64,000 nt of DNA from a virus: IMG/VR virus record IMGVR_UViG_3300005663_000037, positions 36,622-100,621 of that record. One strand, given 5' to 3'. The translations under genes were made by a program, and so were the position numbers. This document shows, piece after piece, positions 32,102 to 43,600 of the stretch (positions are counted from its first letter, which is position 1; the number at the start of each line of letters is the position of its first letter). Under the pieces are notes generated by a model. The model was given only the letters and a program-made list of their open reading frames with translations, was not told where the DNA came from and did no database searches.

Positions 32102-32400
32102 AATTTAAGATTCAAGGAATAATGAATATAGATATAGAAGAGTTAAAAGAGTTAGTAGAAAAACTTGAAATTGCCTATGGTTGCCTGATAGGTAGCCATA
32201 CAGGCAACACAACGGCAGAACAACAGTTTAAGCCTATAATAAAGGAGCTAAAAAAGCAGATTAAACAATCTCTATCTGATCAATCAGAAGTAGTAACCGA
32301 GAAGGAAATAAATAAAATCGTTAAGGAAGCTATGGATAAGTCTGAAAAACAGTCAAAGGTATTTGATAAAATGACAGAGATTAACCCTAAAGATTTATGA
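32092..32400 (+). CDS. Hypothetical helical protein
   Basis: Frame open from 32092 (102 aa); an internal ATG at 32122 (MNIDIEELKELVEKL) gives 92 aa and avoids the overlap, so the start is uncertain. Long helices, a Thr-rich GSHTGNTTAEQQ turn and an acidic/basic end. It resembles small phage coiled-coil proteins of unknown role. Confidence 0.5.
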   Translation: MVLKFKIQGIMNIDIEELKELVEKLEIAYGCLIGSHTGNTTAEQQFKPIIKELKKQIKQSLSDQSEVVTEKEINKIVKEAMDKSEKQSKVFDKMTEINPKDL

Positions 32401-32425
32401 AAGCAATATATTAAGTAACTACAAG

Positions 32426-32443
32426 CTAAAAGACAATGGATAA
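32426..32443 (+). repeat. 18-bp leader repeat, copy A
   Basis: CTAAAAGACAATGGATAA spans the leader, start codon and second codon of the gene at 32436. The identical copy is at 32786-32803. Confidence 0.6.
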
Positions 32444-32789
32444 GTTAAAAGAAGTAAGACGGAAAGTCTTAGTGGCATGGGGTAGCCACCAAAAAGGTCA
32501 CAGTTCAGAGTCCAAATGGATAGAAAACTTTAATAGCCTTCTTGAATGCTATCATAAAGGAAGAAAGTTAGAAGAACAAAGAGAAACAATTAAGAAATTA
32601 TTATCTCATACAAAGAAGAAACCCTGGTGGGCCTGGAACCAATGGAACTTTGGCTGGTTTACCTTAACTCAAGACTTCGAGAGGATAAACTTTAATCTCT
32701 TATTTGATATCTGCTGGACAGGAGAAGATAGACCGCTTATTGGAATAAGTATTCTCTTCTGGAACCTTGAATTAACATTTGGAAACTAA
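32436..32789 (+). CDS. Hypothetical protein (117 aa)
   Basis: A basic helical first half (LKEVRRKVLVAWGSHQKGHS, KLEEQRETIKKLLSHTKKK) and a very Trp/Phe-rich second half (PWWAWNQWNFGWFTLTQDFE). The aromatic part could pack on or in the membrane. No family is recognised. The next gene has an identical 18-bp leader and start. Confidence 0.5.
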   Translation: MDKLKEVRRKVLVAWGSHQKGHSSESKWIENFNSLLECYHKGRKLEEQRETIKKLLSHTKKKPWWAWNQWNFGWFTLTQDFERINFNLLFDICWTGEDRPLIGISILFWNLELTFGN

Positions 32790-32803
32790 AAGACAATGGA
32801 TAA
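32786..32803 (+). repeat. 18-bp leader repeat, copy B
   Basis: Identical to 32426-32443, over the start codon of the gene at 32796. The two genes do not look like duplicates of each other, so only the leader is shared. Confidence 0.6.
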
Positions 32804-33167
32804 AACAATAAAAATTATGAATGATATAAAAGAATTTTTACTTGGTGTTCTTTCTAACTATAAGAGCAGGTACAATGCTCAAGTAGAGGCAAGAGAAGAC
32901 AAAATTGATGTCACCCTCTTTGTAGGACTTAAACCGCAGGCATACTTTCTTCCATCAATGGTAATTACAACTAAAGCTGCACGTGCAGAGAAGCGAGTCC
33001 TTACGTATGCTGAGATATGGGTAGATCATACGTGTATCTTTCGAGTGTCCGGCCCTTCTGGAGAATCAGATGACGTAGCTATAAATAGACTTCTTATTGA
33101 AGTGTTACTGATTGGTCTAAGTAATGCACATATTCTTTCTGAAGACTTAAAAGCTAATCAGGAATGA
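32796..33167 (+). CDS. Hypothetical protein (123 aa)
   Basis: A helical start (IMNDIKEFLLGVLSNYKSRY), then strands (KIDVTLFVGLKPQAYFLPSM, VLTYAEIWVDHTCIFRVSG) and a C-terminal helix. The alpha/beta sandwich pattern is clear but I cannot name a family. The stop overlaps the next start by four bases. Confidence 0.5.
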   Translation: MDKTIKIMNDIKEFLLGVLSNYKSRYNAQVEAREDKIDVTLFVGLKPQAYFLPSMVITTKAARAEKRVLTYAEIWVDHTCIFRVSGPSGESDDVAINRLLIEVLLIGLSNAHILSEDLKANQE

Positions 33168-33514
33168 TATACTTAATAATTTACATCGTAGGATTTATAG
33201 TATCTATATACCTATTTATGAATCCTCCCGGTCGTGTTGTCAATGATATGAGTGGAGACGACTATCCCGAGTATGAGAAAGAAACAAGGGACTTTAGCTG
33301 GTGGGGTAGTGTATTAACCTTCTCCCTAGCTTGGCCTATTATCTTCTTCCTTATGATTCTTTCTATAACAAGGATTCTTATAATGGAGATAGAAATATTA
33401 TCAGTTAAACTTTATCTAAAAATTACAAAGAAATGGAAAAAGATAAAAAGACCTATCCTGCCAGAACTTGGGAAGAGACTGCTGACGTGGTTGAGAAGAC
33501 GATTACGGAAATAA
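33164..33514 (+). CDS. Two-pass membrane protein
   Basis: Hydrophobic segments at about 1-19 (IYLIIYIVGFIVSIYLFM) and 47-70 (WWGSVLTFSLAWPIIFFLMI) flank an acidic loop. The tail is strongly basic (KKWKKIKRPILPELGKRLLT, then WLRRRLRK). The final 82 bases overlap the next gene, so the tail may be partly overprinted. Both N- and C-termini may face the cytoplasm. No family is recognised. Confidence 0.5.
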   Translation: MIYLIIYIVGFIVSIYLFMNPPGRVVNDMSGDDYPEYEKETRDFSWWGSVLTFSLAWPIIFFLMILSITRILIMEIEILSVKLYLKITKKWKKIKRPILPELGKRLLTWLRRRLRK

Positions 33515-33681
33515 TATTAGCTTATAGAGATAGTAACATTGCGAAGATAGAAGATCTTATTCGTGAGTTTTCTCTAAGAAATGAGGTATCAGCACAGCAC
33601 ATAAAAACTGTGATGAGAATAGACGTAGAGCCTTACATTGGAAGGTATGTTCAAGAGGCAGGAAATAATTTAAAGTGGTAA
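33433..33681 (+). CDS. Hypothetical protein (82 aa)
   Basis: Overlaps the membrane gene by 82 bases in another frame and the next gene by 7. Helical (WEETADVVEKTITEIILAYR, KIEDLIREFSLRNEVSAQHI). The composition is natural for a soluble protein, so the overlap is accepted. No family is recognised. Confidence 0.5.
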   Translation: MEKDKKTYPARTWEETADVVEKTITEIILAYRDSNIAKIEDLIREFSLRNEVSAQHIKTVMRIDVEPYIGRYVQEAGNNLKW

Positions 33682-33959
33682 CTAATCCTAAAAGAATGAC
33701 TAAAATAGAAGACTTTCAAAAATTTCTGGTTGCCGTTACATCCGATCCAGAGGCTCGTCCGGATGAAGCATTTATGCTTCTAGAAAATCCAAAGGAGCTA
33801 GAGGAATTTGACATCAAGTGGAAATTAGCTGTACTAGAGGTATTCAAGATGGGATATGCTCTTGGTAAGTACGGAATGACAGATACAGATACTCTTAATC
33901 GAGCTAGACTAGATAGAGAGTTTTTAGACGGACAGAAGAAACTAAACTTAGACAACTAA
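33675..33959 (+). CDS. Hypothetical protein (94 aa)
   Basis: An acidic helical protein (KIEDFQKFLVAVTSDPEARP, ELEEFDIKWKLAVLEVFKMG) with an Asp/Arg-rich end. It overlaps the previous gene by 7 bases. The internal ATG (codon 8) is an alternative start. No family is recognised. Confidence 0.5.
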   Translation: MVTNPKRMTKIEDFQKFLVAVTSDPEARPDEAFMLLENPKELEEFDIKWKLAVLEVFKMGYALGKYGMTDTDTLNRARLDREFLDGQKKLNLDN

Positions 33960-33971
33960 TTAATAAATAAT

Positions 33972-34463
33972 ATGGATGATTTACAAAAACAACTCAATGA
34001 CATCGTACTCGAACATCTGCCTAAGCAGATGGGAGAGACGCTTATTAAACGATTTGACGAACTAGAGGCTATTGGGAAGGAGCATAAAGAGCTTACTGTA
34101 ACCTACAATAATCTCAAAATACAGGACGAGGCAAATAGGAAGGCTCTTCAAAAGGTTAAAGAAAAACTATCCGCTATTGAAACACGAGAAGAAAAAGCCG
34201 TGAAGAAAGACCGTGAATTACTCGAGCGTGAGAAGTTGATGGATAAAACTATGTTAGAAAAGGAACTCGAATTAACTAAACTGGCTAAAGAAGAGCAACT
34301 GGGACTTATCCAAACTGTCTTCAGGTGGCCTGTTATCAAAAAGAGTTATGCCATTTCGGGAGGACAAACAACAGCTGGATATACCGATTCTACTGGAGTG
34401 TGGCACGATGAGAGTCGTCCGGATGGAACTCGAGTAGGAACAAAAACTAAGGAGACAGAATAA
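33972..34463 (+). CDS. Coiled-coil protein, last gene of the rightward half
   Basis: Residues 20-115 form a long charged coiled coil (FDELEAIGKEHKELTVTYNN, LLEREKLMDKTMLEKELELT). A short C-terminal domain follows (KKSYAISGGQTTAGYTDSTG, ending in a polar GTKTKETE). Such proteins can be scaffolds or cargo, but its direction groups it with early genes. A terminator follows about 125 bases downstream. Confidence 0.55.
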   Translation: MDDLQKQLNDIVLEHLPKQMGETLIKRFDELEAIGKEHKELTVTYNNLKIQDEANRKALQKVKEKLSAIETREEKAVKKDRELLEREKLMDKTMLEKELELTKLAKEEQLGLIQTVFRWPVIKKSYAISGGQTTAGYTDSTGVWHDESRPDGTRVGTKTKETE

Positions 34464-34540
34464 GCTTAATCAAACAAGGAAAATGAGGAAAGGAAGCTAC
34501 ACTTAAGATAATATTTTTAGCTATTTGAGTAGTTCTGTTA

Positions 34541-34575
34541 GATTGGGTTAGAAGCGGGATTTGAACCCTTCTACA
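34541..34575 (-). other. tRNA-like T-arm fragment
   Basis: On the minus strand GGGTTCAAATCCCGC carries a perfect TTCAAAT T-loop on a 3-bp core stem, followed by TTCTAACCC. No matching acceptor strand, D-arm or anticodon arm can be assembled upstream, so this is not called a tRNA. It may be a relic of a tRNA gene. Confidence 0.3.
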
Positions 34576-34588
34576 GTTGCCTAAAATC

Positions 34589-34626
34589 GGGAGCGTAATA
34601 GGAGAACCTTTACGCTTCCACTTTTT
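34589..34626 (+). terminator. Terminator at the convergence of the two halves
   Basis: GG-AGCGTAA (34590-34598) pairs with TTACGCT-T-CC (34610-34619, one bulge). AGG/CCT extends the inside around AGAA, followed by ACTTTTT. It stops rightward transcription. On the minus strand the same hairpin is followed only by a weak TTTT, so it may slow leftward transcripts too. Confidence 0.75.
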
Positions 34627-34668
34627 CCTCCTTAGTTGATTGATATAACCATGTCCGTTTAACTATAA

Positions 34669-37600
34669 CTAGAATGTCTTCATATAGTTGATACGTTCTT
34701 CTAAATGCTTCAATCCCCTGATCTGATTCCATAATGGAACTACATCCAGTATCTTATCCCCTTTCCAACGTCCCTTCTTATCTCCCTTCTCATATCTCTG
34801 CCACTCGATACCATCAAAGGTAACGGCTGGTAGCATAGAGTATATTCCCTTACCTAACTTCTCTACTACACTGATAGTAGCCATAGGAGTTCTTAATATC
34901 TTACCTGCTTCTATAGGATTGATAAAGAACCATAGCTCTGAATTAAGTCTATATGCCTGGTACACGGCTAAGTCCCAGAAGAACCTCTTGACTGTTCCTT
35001 CCTCTGGTTCATCTCCAGCTTCTAAACTACTTAGAGCTGTTACAAAAATCAATGTTCCTAGCATCAAGACCCCTTCCTTTATAGTTTGCTGTATAAACAT
35101 TTTTCTCCAAGCCGGCATTTCATTCCAGTTCTTACTACTAGCAGCAACTATTCCTCCCAATCTCTTATAATCCTGTACTACTTCCATCAAAAAGTTTTTG
35201 GTAACTACATATCTACCCGGAAGATTAGCTCCAATTGCTTCATTGAATACTGTCTTACCTGCAAATTTCTCCCTACCAAATCTAGCATCCCATCCTGGAG
35301 CTAACCATCGTCTAAAGAGCATACTCATTCTACCAAGGACTGTTCTTTGCCATACAGTTGTATCCTTTTTGTTATAGTTACCATGAAGGTGTCTGTAAAG
35401 CTCTTTAATCCTCCCTGCAAACTCATATAAGTCTTTAGACAGAATACCTCCTTCCACCAATATACTTCCATCATCCTTCTTAGATATACTGCTATAGACA
35501 TCGGGTAGTTCGTTGAATACTTTCTTATTTGCTTTGTCCATAGGCTTATTGTGCTTCTCAGCCCAGTCCATGAAGGAGTATATCTTCCCTCCTTCTATTC
35601 TATGTGATTTAGCAAGAGACAGAGCTAGTTGAGTCTGCATCGTATGTTCCCCCATGTTGATCATAAACATGGAAGCTCCCATATTCAATCTTTTTAGTAT
35701 TGACTCCTCCTTTAACGGATTACCAAATTCATCAAAGGTCTGGTATATATCATATGCTTCCATATATCTACCAAATGTAGACTCTGTAAACCTTTTGGTA
35801 GTATCTGACATAAACTCAGGAAGTAATTTTATATACTCCTTAGTCGCCCATCTATAATCTGCACCAGTATAGAACAAGCCACCTGCCGTCATGATTGAGT
35901 TCATGAACTGACCTATTGTCATGTTATTAATTCCGGCTGACAGGTTGAATCCTAGTTGTAGTAATGCAGTAGATCTAGTTATTGTATCTAATACCTTAGC
36001 TTTATTAATCTTAGTTCCAAACAAGTCCCCCTCAAACTCCTTGTACTCCCCATATACAACCATGTCCAGATAAGAACTGATTCTCCTATATGCATTAGAT
36101 GTTCGAGGATTGATAGGAGATTGCTTTGGAGCAGGAGCACCTTCTGGAGTAACGGTTTTAATACTGCCCTTAGAGTCTACAACCGTTCTCATTCCTACTA
36201 AGTATTTGACTGCATGTAAATCAGGAGCTATAGAACTCATAGCACTGTAGTTCCTGCTCATGGTCATGAACCTAACTAAGTTTGATACCATATCCAAAGA
36301 AATTGCATTAGTATCCATTCCATTTTCCCCTCCTACCGTACTAACATATTTAACAGGAACCAGTTTGAATGGTCGATCCTGTCCATCTCTTCGTTCAATT
36401 GCATATTCCGTATTCTCTTCAGTTATCTGACTAGCCAATCTTAGTTCATGCTTCATAACACTAAGAGGCCCTTGACCTTCTGACAATCGTTCTTGTGTTG
36501 GTTTAAGAATAGGTATAAGCTGATTACCCTTTCTATATATTGCAGGAAGCTTTTCTTGTGCACTTCCGTAAAACTTATTGAAGAAAGTAATAAACTCCTG
36601 CTCCTCTTTAGCTAATTTCTTAAACTCGGAAGTTCCAGGAATAATATAATCTCCAGTAAGTTCTCCATCTTGCTTTATAAGCATGAAGTCATAGAACTTT
36701 CTGTAATTAAATTCACTTACTCCTTGAGACTTCTTATACTTTCTAAGAGCTTCTGATTGTTTTTGTAACTCTCCATGAACAAAGCTATTCATACTCTTTG
36801 CTATAATAGCTCTCTTACGTTCTACAGCCTTCGCTGTGAGAGCTAAGATAGGATCTACGGAACTAACCATTGCTCCGACCCGGTGCATTCCCTCTGTTAT
36901 ATCTTCACCTATGCTGTTAAGAGAATTACGTAAGTCCTCCTTAGTTAAATTCACATCTCTAGTATAAGGAAATAGAAACTCTACACTATTTTCCAGAGCT
37001 ACTTCCCGGTATATAGATTGTACGTCCTGGACAGCCTTAAGTACTGGTGAAATATATTTATCTCTATATTGTCTGTCAATCTTTAATCCTTCCTCTCCAA
37101 ACTCCCCATACATCTCCTTAAATCCTTCTTCGATTAATCCAAAGGAACTTGCATAATCTAAGAGCTTTTCAAGCTTCACTAGCTTCTCTCTAGGAGTACC
37201 AGCCGCAGCTTCTATCTCATCTAAGTCTTCTATTACGGCTCCCGCTTGGGCATTAGCGAACCGGGTATACTCTAGTATACCCTCTTTATATTGTACTTCC
37301 TCAAGTCTTCTTTCCAATTGCTCCCTCAATTTAACGAGGCTTGCATGGCTTTTTCCCTCTCCAATTTGCCGCTTATAGATCGCTAATTTGTGTTTGAGAC
37401 TATCTATCACTTTTTGGAGAACGTCTAGCTGTCGTGAAATTTGATTATCTCTGGTGGCAAATACAGCGTATCTGAGTTCGTCAGATTCCGGGGCTATCTT
37501 ACCCTCCTGTCTGTTCATAGCTTCTTGCGTCTTTCCAAACAACTCTTCTAAGACACTGCCACTTATATCAACTCCAAGTACAGTATTCAAAGCCTTGATC

Positions 37601-40600
37601 ATAAGATCAACAAACTCACTCCATATTGTAGTGTTCTCTTTCTTACCTTCTATGTAACTCAGTTGCCGTTGGAAATTTCTATCACTATATGCAGCAGTTA
37701 TGAACTCCTCTGGACTACTCAATCCTTGATGATCCGCAGGAAACCTATCCGCTTTCTTAACTCTATCCAGCATATCTACTACCTCTGCACTATACTGTCC
37801 ATCTCTTGATAGTAAAGGCATTGTTGCATAGTGTACAGCTTCATGTGTTAAGGCAAGAGTAAACTCCTCTATACCTAAATCCTCTCTGACTACCATACTC
37901 CGTTCTCGTAGATAGGCTAGAGCATCGGCCCTCTCTCCTTTTACTTTCTCCGTATTTACCTCAAAAGTCCCCTCCCTAAAGTCTACTTCTTCCCTTAATT
38001 TATCTATAAGTAACTGTATATCTTCATCAGCAGATAAAAAGTCAGTAGTATTAAAGAAGGTCTGTAGATTCATCTCCCCCTTTTGTCGTCTTCGAGTAGC
38101 AACAGTATTGGTTCTCAGTGAGAATATAATCCGATTATCTCTATCCTCATGTATATTATAGTTCTTTAACTTATAAGAATCTGTTATAATCTTCACTCTT
38201 TTAAATAGACCTTGGTCATTGAGCTTCTTAAGTAAAACTCTCTTATTAAGTCCTCTATCGAAAGCTACCATAGCTCCAGGCCAATCTGTTGTCACACCTA
38301 AGCCAGGAAGATACGTCTTACTTGACCCTCTTTTGGCAATAAATGACTTAGAAGTATCCTCATAAGATCCTCCATAAGGTACTAAGTCCTTAACGTGAGC
38401 ATTATTTTCTATAAACTGCTCCATAAAGGGTTCCCCAAATACTTGTTCCTTCTCAAATTGTATCATGGAATCCCGGAAGTAGTCAGCCATAGACTCTTGA
38501 GTGAAAGAATACTGGGGATCACTCCATACTTCTATTGGTACTAAGTCAATGATTGAATCAACAGTAGGGGTCATACCTTTGGAAAGAATAGTATAATGAA
38601 TCAAGTTTTTTCCAAACTCTTTAGTTTCAGAATTTTTAAGAATCTCTCGGAAGGCAATTGTTAGATCATCTTGTTCTCTCTGAGATAATCCATATCCTCT
38701 TTCTACTGATACAGTATTGTATCTATTGTCCCTATCCATATTATCTCTATGAGGTAACAATCTAGCAAGTAGTCTGTTATCCTTCATAGCTGGCAGTTCC
38801 TTCACTTTTTGCAATTGTATATCAATCGAATTAGTTCCTACCAGTAGCTCTTGTACCTTCTTCTCCGTGAATAGACCTTGTAACGGCCCCCCTTCTATTG
38901 TCATAAGCCAGAGGAAGGAGTCGTTGTTGATCAAGTTCATTTGATCTGCTGTAAGGTTATCTTTATTGAGATGAGAGACCATTCTACGCTTTATGTTAGT
39001 TAGTCCATCTCTAGTAAAAGGAAAGAACTGAGTTGAGAAATCTTTAGCCGCATTTATAACACCGTTAAAGGTTGAAGTCATTGGATAATCTCTTCCGTCT
39101 AGAACTCCTTCTACTCCTGTAATAATATCATTCCTTCTTTTTCTTCCCTCTCGTTCTTCTACTGGTGTACCATTTGTTACAGAGTCAATCAAGTCATCTC
39201 TTGCCTCAATAGCTGCAATAGTATTGATAGTTCCAGGAGTATCAGAACTAAAAACTCTGTTTACTTCTACTAACTTTCTCCCTGCTATATGAAGGAAATA
39301 GAAGGTAGATAGAAGTTCCATCTGTCCCTCAGCTTCACTTATCTCCTTTCCTATATTTCTTGCTAATACCTCTGTATCTATATTATATAGCCGATCTGTT
39401 CTACCTCCTAGCTTTTCTATTAAACTCTTTAAGTTTGCTGGAGTATTATCCCCACGTAGGTATTTCGTAGTCAACTCTAGAATAACTGGTTGATTAGTTA
39501 GAAGTACTGCTAGATTATTAGCGGCTGCCTCCCATTCACTAGAGGCTACGTTAACTACACCTAGTCTTAGTAGTAAGTTAATGACAGGAGTAGTAAACTC
39601 ATTATCATTAATAGATCCAAGTACAGGGTCTTTAGTATTATCTAAAGCCGCTGACAGTCTAATAGATAAATTGTCAGTAATCAAACGACCATTAGTATCC
39701 TTAACTCTATTGAGCTTAGTATACTTTTCTCCATCTACTATAACGGTGAAGTTACCTTGCAACCTTAACCCCCCATCTGATCTAGCATATTGTCCGATAG
39801 TCTGTCCTTTTAAAGCACTAGCATAGGTACTGATACCCCTACTTGCTGCCTTATTACGTATACTCATTTCTATCTCTGTTCCCGGACTATTTACATTTGC
39901 AAAAGGGTTACCTTTTGACTTCTTGGGTCTGAGTTTATTTGCAGCTTCGGTTAATACAGAACTATCTACACTTTCCAACATTTCCTCTAAGTGAGCAGGA
40001 TTAGTCAGAATCGAAGTATTAATATCTATTATCAGATTCTCAAGTCCTTCTCTAGTATTATCCTCTAAGTCTTCCGTGTTGTATTCAATCTTAGTTATAG
40101 TAGGATTAGTTGCACCTAGTCGTTGTTTTTCTGATTCTAGTTTGGATAAAGCATATTGTACTGATAGTGCGAAGTGACCTTTGAATTTTTCGGGATATTC
40201 AAGGGCAATGTCCTTTGCACTTTCCGGTGTGTGCATTAAACGGCTTAGAATATGGCTCTCCGAGGAATCAAACTTATAACCCTGTTTTTCTAAGGTGGCT
40301 GCAAAGTTACCCATTGGGTTCCACTTTTCCCCTGTCTTAGTAGTGTATTCCACTTTAGCATTAGGCATCATAAGGAATACCTTATCCATATCGAAGTCTG
40401 TACCCATTTGAGTAGTGATCTCGCCAGGAACTAGGATTACCTTACCCATTGACTCAGGCAAAATTCTAACTATTCTAAGTGGAATCATAGAGTTCTTACC
40501 ATGTCCAGGAATTCTATACCCCACAAGGGTTCTTAACTCTCCCGGTATCCCTTCAATATTCGTTATACCGAGTTTTTGAGCTAACTTATAAGGAAGAGCT

Positions 40601-43600
40601 ACTTCGGCTCCTATTACCTTCCCATCTTTATTTCTTACAAACCCTAACTCTTTAGTTCCTTTTTCTTCCTGTACTCCTCCTAACTCTGCTATCTGTACTA
40701 AACTAGCACCGTTAATAGTCTGATTAATAACATTCTTCTTGAATAAAGAAAGTATTATCTGTTCAAATCTCTTCTGATAAGCTGGAAATGCAAGGGGTAA
40801 TTCAAAGGTAACATCATTCTCCGTTTTTATAATGTTTAAGGCCCTTTCATAATTCTCCGGTAAATCTCTCTCTTCTATACTCCTCTTTATTACCCTTCCT
40901 AAGTTCGTATAAAACTTCTCTTTCTCTTCCAACCCCTTTATCTCTTCTTTAATAATCTGAACTTGATCTGGATGATAAACTACAATTTCGTCTACGTCCT
41001 TAATACCATAAGTAGTCTTAGTCTTAGCTTCTGCATCCGTAGTTACCCACTTTGAGATATTTAATTTTACCTCATAGATATGTGTACCATAGACCTTAGC
41101 ATCTTCTCGTGTAAGCGCAAAGTTTATTCCTCGTCCTTCATGTGCTTTACCTTGAAGACTCAGATCGAAGTTCTTTATATCCGGACTGTTCGACCCATGA
41201 TAATACGTCTCTTGTGTAATAGAATTAGGAAAAGGAGTTTCTGTAACAATTTCTTTAGTATAACCTAACTGCTTGTTTAAATCGTCAAGTGACCTACCTA
41301 CAAGTTGTTCTGTTACATTATGATAAAGATCAAAGAGTTCTTCTCCCCCTATCTTCTTACCGCCTAAGATGTATCCCTGTGTCCATTGTCCTTTCTTACC
41401 TCCAACTTCATCTGACAGCATATTAGATATTATATGCTTCCTTGCCTGAGTACTCATCATAACAGGCTTATCATTTTCCGGAACTATCTGAGGAATCCTT
41501 TGAAACCTTGTTTCTAACTCAACTGTTTTCCAGTTACTAAGATCATCATTTATATCCTTTATACCACTGAGATCAAGACCAACCTTTCGGGCTGATTCCA
41601 TGTTAACCTCGTCTATTCCCTGCTCCTCCATCGCCAGTCTCAGTTTCTCAAAAGCAGGAGAGGCTTTAGTAAATTCTCTAAGAAGAGGAAAGACAACGTG
41701 TTTATCTACAACCCGAACTACTCTGTTATCAACATCTAAATGGAATCCATCATAGATAGTTTTAATAGGATTTAACAAAGGTCTTATTCCATCTGGAGTT
41801 ACAAATTCCCCTCCAGCTTGATAATTCTTATAAGCTGCTTCGTGTTCATCAAGCCATGTTCCTTGCCCCTCCATCTTATGCCTGTGCTTATCTAAACTAA
41901 TAAAGCCCATCGAGTCTGTTTTATTAGCCCCCTTTCTATTAGGATTACCGGGTTCTTTTCTATAAGGAGCGATAACCTTTGCAGCTTCCTCAGTCGTAGT
42001 AGGAATAATCTTTTCAAGCCCGTCCAGTGTCTCAATATCCTCTTTAAATACATCCTTAAGAATAGAAGTAGTGTACGTCCTCTTGTCTCCATAAGAGTCA
42101 TTTAAGTCACTTAACTCCAGAGTTTCCATACCAGGAGTGGTAAGGGTTGCTGCTCTCTTATTAAAGTTATCGTAATCAGTATAAAAAGCCAAATCCCCTG
42201 CTATCAATCTCCTAAGTTCATTTTTAACTATAATGTCAGAAATCACATAATCTCTAACCATCTCCCTCCAAGGATCTGTGTTCTTATCTGCTGGATACAA
42301 CTTCCTCCAGTCAGGAGATACCGACTTCTTGTTTATCTTAAGGTTGTCTAATCTTGCTAATTCCGTAGTTAATTCATTTTCAATAAATTGATTAATCTCC
42401 TTTTGAAGATCTCCCATGAGATTCTTATTAGCATCAGTAGCTAACTCAACTTCAATCTGCTTTGCAGTCATATCTTCAACCATCTTCCGAATTTGCTGTG
42501 CAGTCTTAGATTTATTAAGAAAGGGGAGTAAAGTGAATTGCTGAGAGTTCTCTGTATAGTTCTTATATGTACTAGGAGTTCTTTTCTCCCTCTGCATCTT
42601 AGCAATATCTTGATAGAAGTAACTCATTAACATAGCTCTAACACCCATTGTATAGGTATTATGTTTGAGACTATCTTTCATACTTAGTCTAGGTACTACT
42701 GCAAACAGTAACTTCGACCTATCAGCAAAGAGGGGAAAGGCTATATGCATTACGTTTGGAGCCGCACCATTGACAAAAGCATTGTATCTTAAAACAGTTT
42801 CGTCTATCTCATTTAGGTTAGCAAATGTCTTCTTAGCTTCTATTTCTCCTTTGCGTTTATATGCACTGAATTGATACTTGCGAAGGATTCGTCTAAACTC
42901 CGGTTGCTCTAAGATTTGATCTAAGAATATAGATTTATACAATCTATTACCTGTAGGATTATACCATACATCCTTATCGTACATTTCTACGAAGCTAGAT
43001 CCTTCCTTCTTAAACTCCTCAAATACCCTATCAAGAGTACTAGGCATGTTTATAGGATAAACTGTCTTCCCCTCTTCATTTATATAGGAGTCTGTAGTGT
43101 TAGATTCAAAGTTCTTTTGTACTGAAATAGGACGGGTAAGGATACTTATATCTACATCATAGATATTCTGACCGTTCTTTAAGTCAGTGACTAGCTTACT
43201 AAACCCATATGTTTCCCCTATTCCTATAATATATCTGTATAAATTAGCACCAGAATAGTAACTTCCATCTGCCTCAACACCAGTTTCAAGTGCTAGTTCT
43301 AGGTTTTCTTGACTAATATCAGCACCTATAATCTCTAAGAACTCCTGAAGAACGGGAGCTCTCTTAAGTACCTCAGATAGATCTTCAATTACCTTTGCTC
43401 TATCCTCTAAAAGAGGAAGCAAGGTTTCAAGTTTCTGTACCTGTCTCTGATCAACTTCATACTCTAGATTCTCTCCCTTAATAAACAAGTTGTCCTTTGC
43501 ATTCCCTCTCCATCTCTCTAATATACGTCCCTCTGGTCTGGAAGCATTACTGTTGTAGGATCTTACAGTGACAGTCTTTGTATCGTCTTCATACGTCTCC

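Noticed and set aside
34541-34625. Full tRNA gene on the minus strand
   Set aside because: Only the T-arm is convincing. The stretch where D-arm and anticodon arm should be is a single long hairpin, and no 5' strand pairs with the 3' TTCTAAC.
42665-42874. Plus-strand frames within the giant gene
   Set aside because: These and similar frames (34919, 37454, 39581, 44447, 46411) are antisense shadows with Ser/Leu-rich composition and no leaders.
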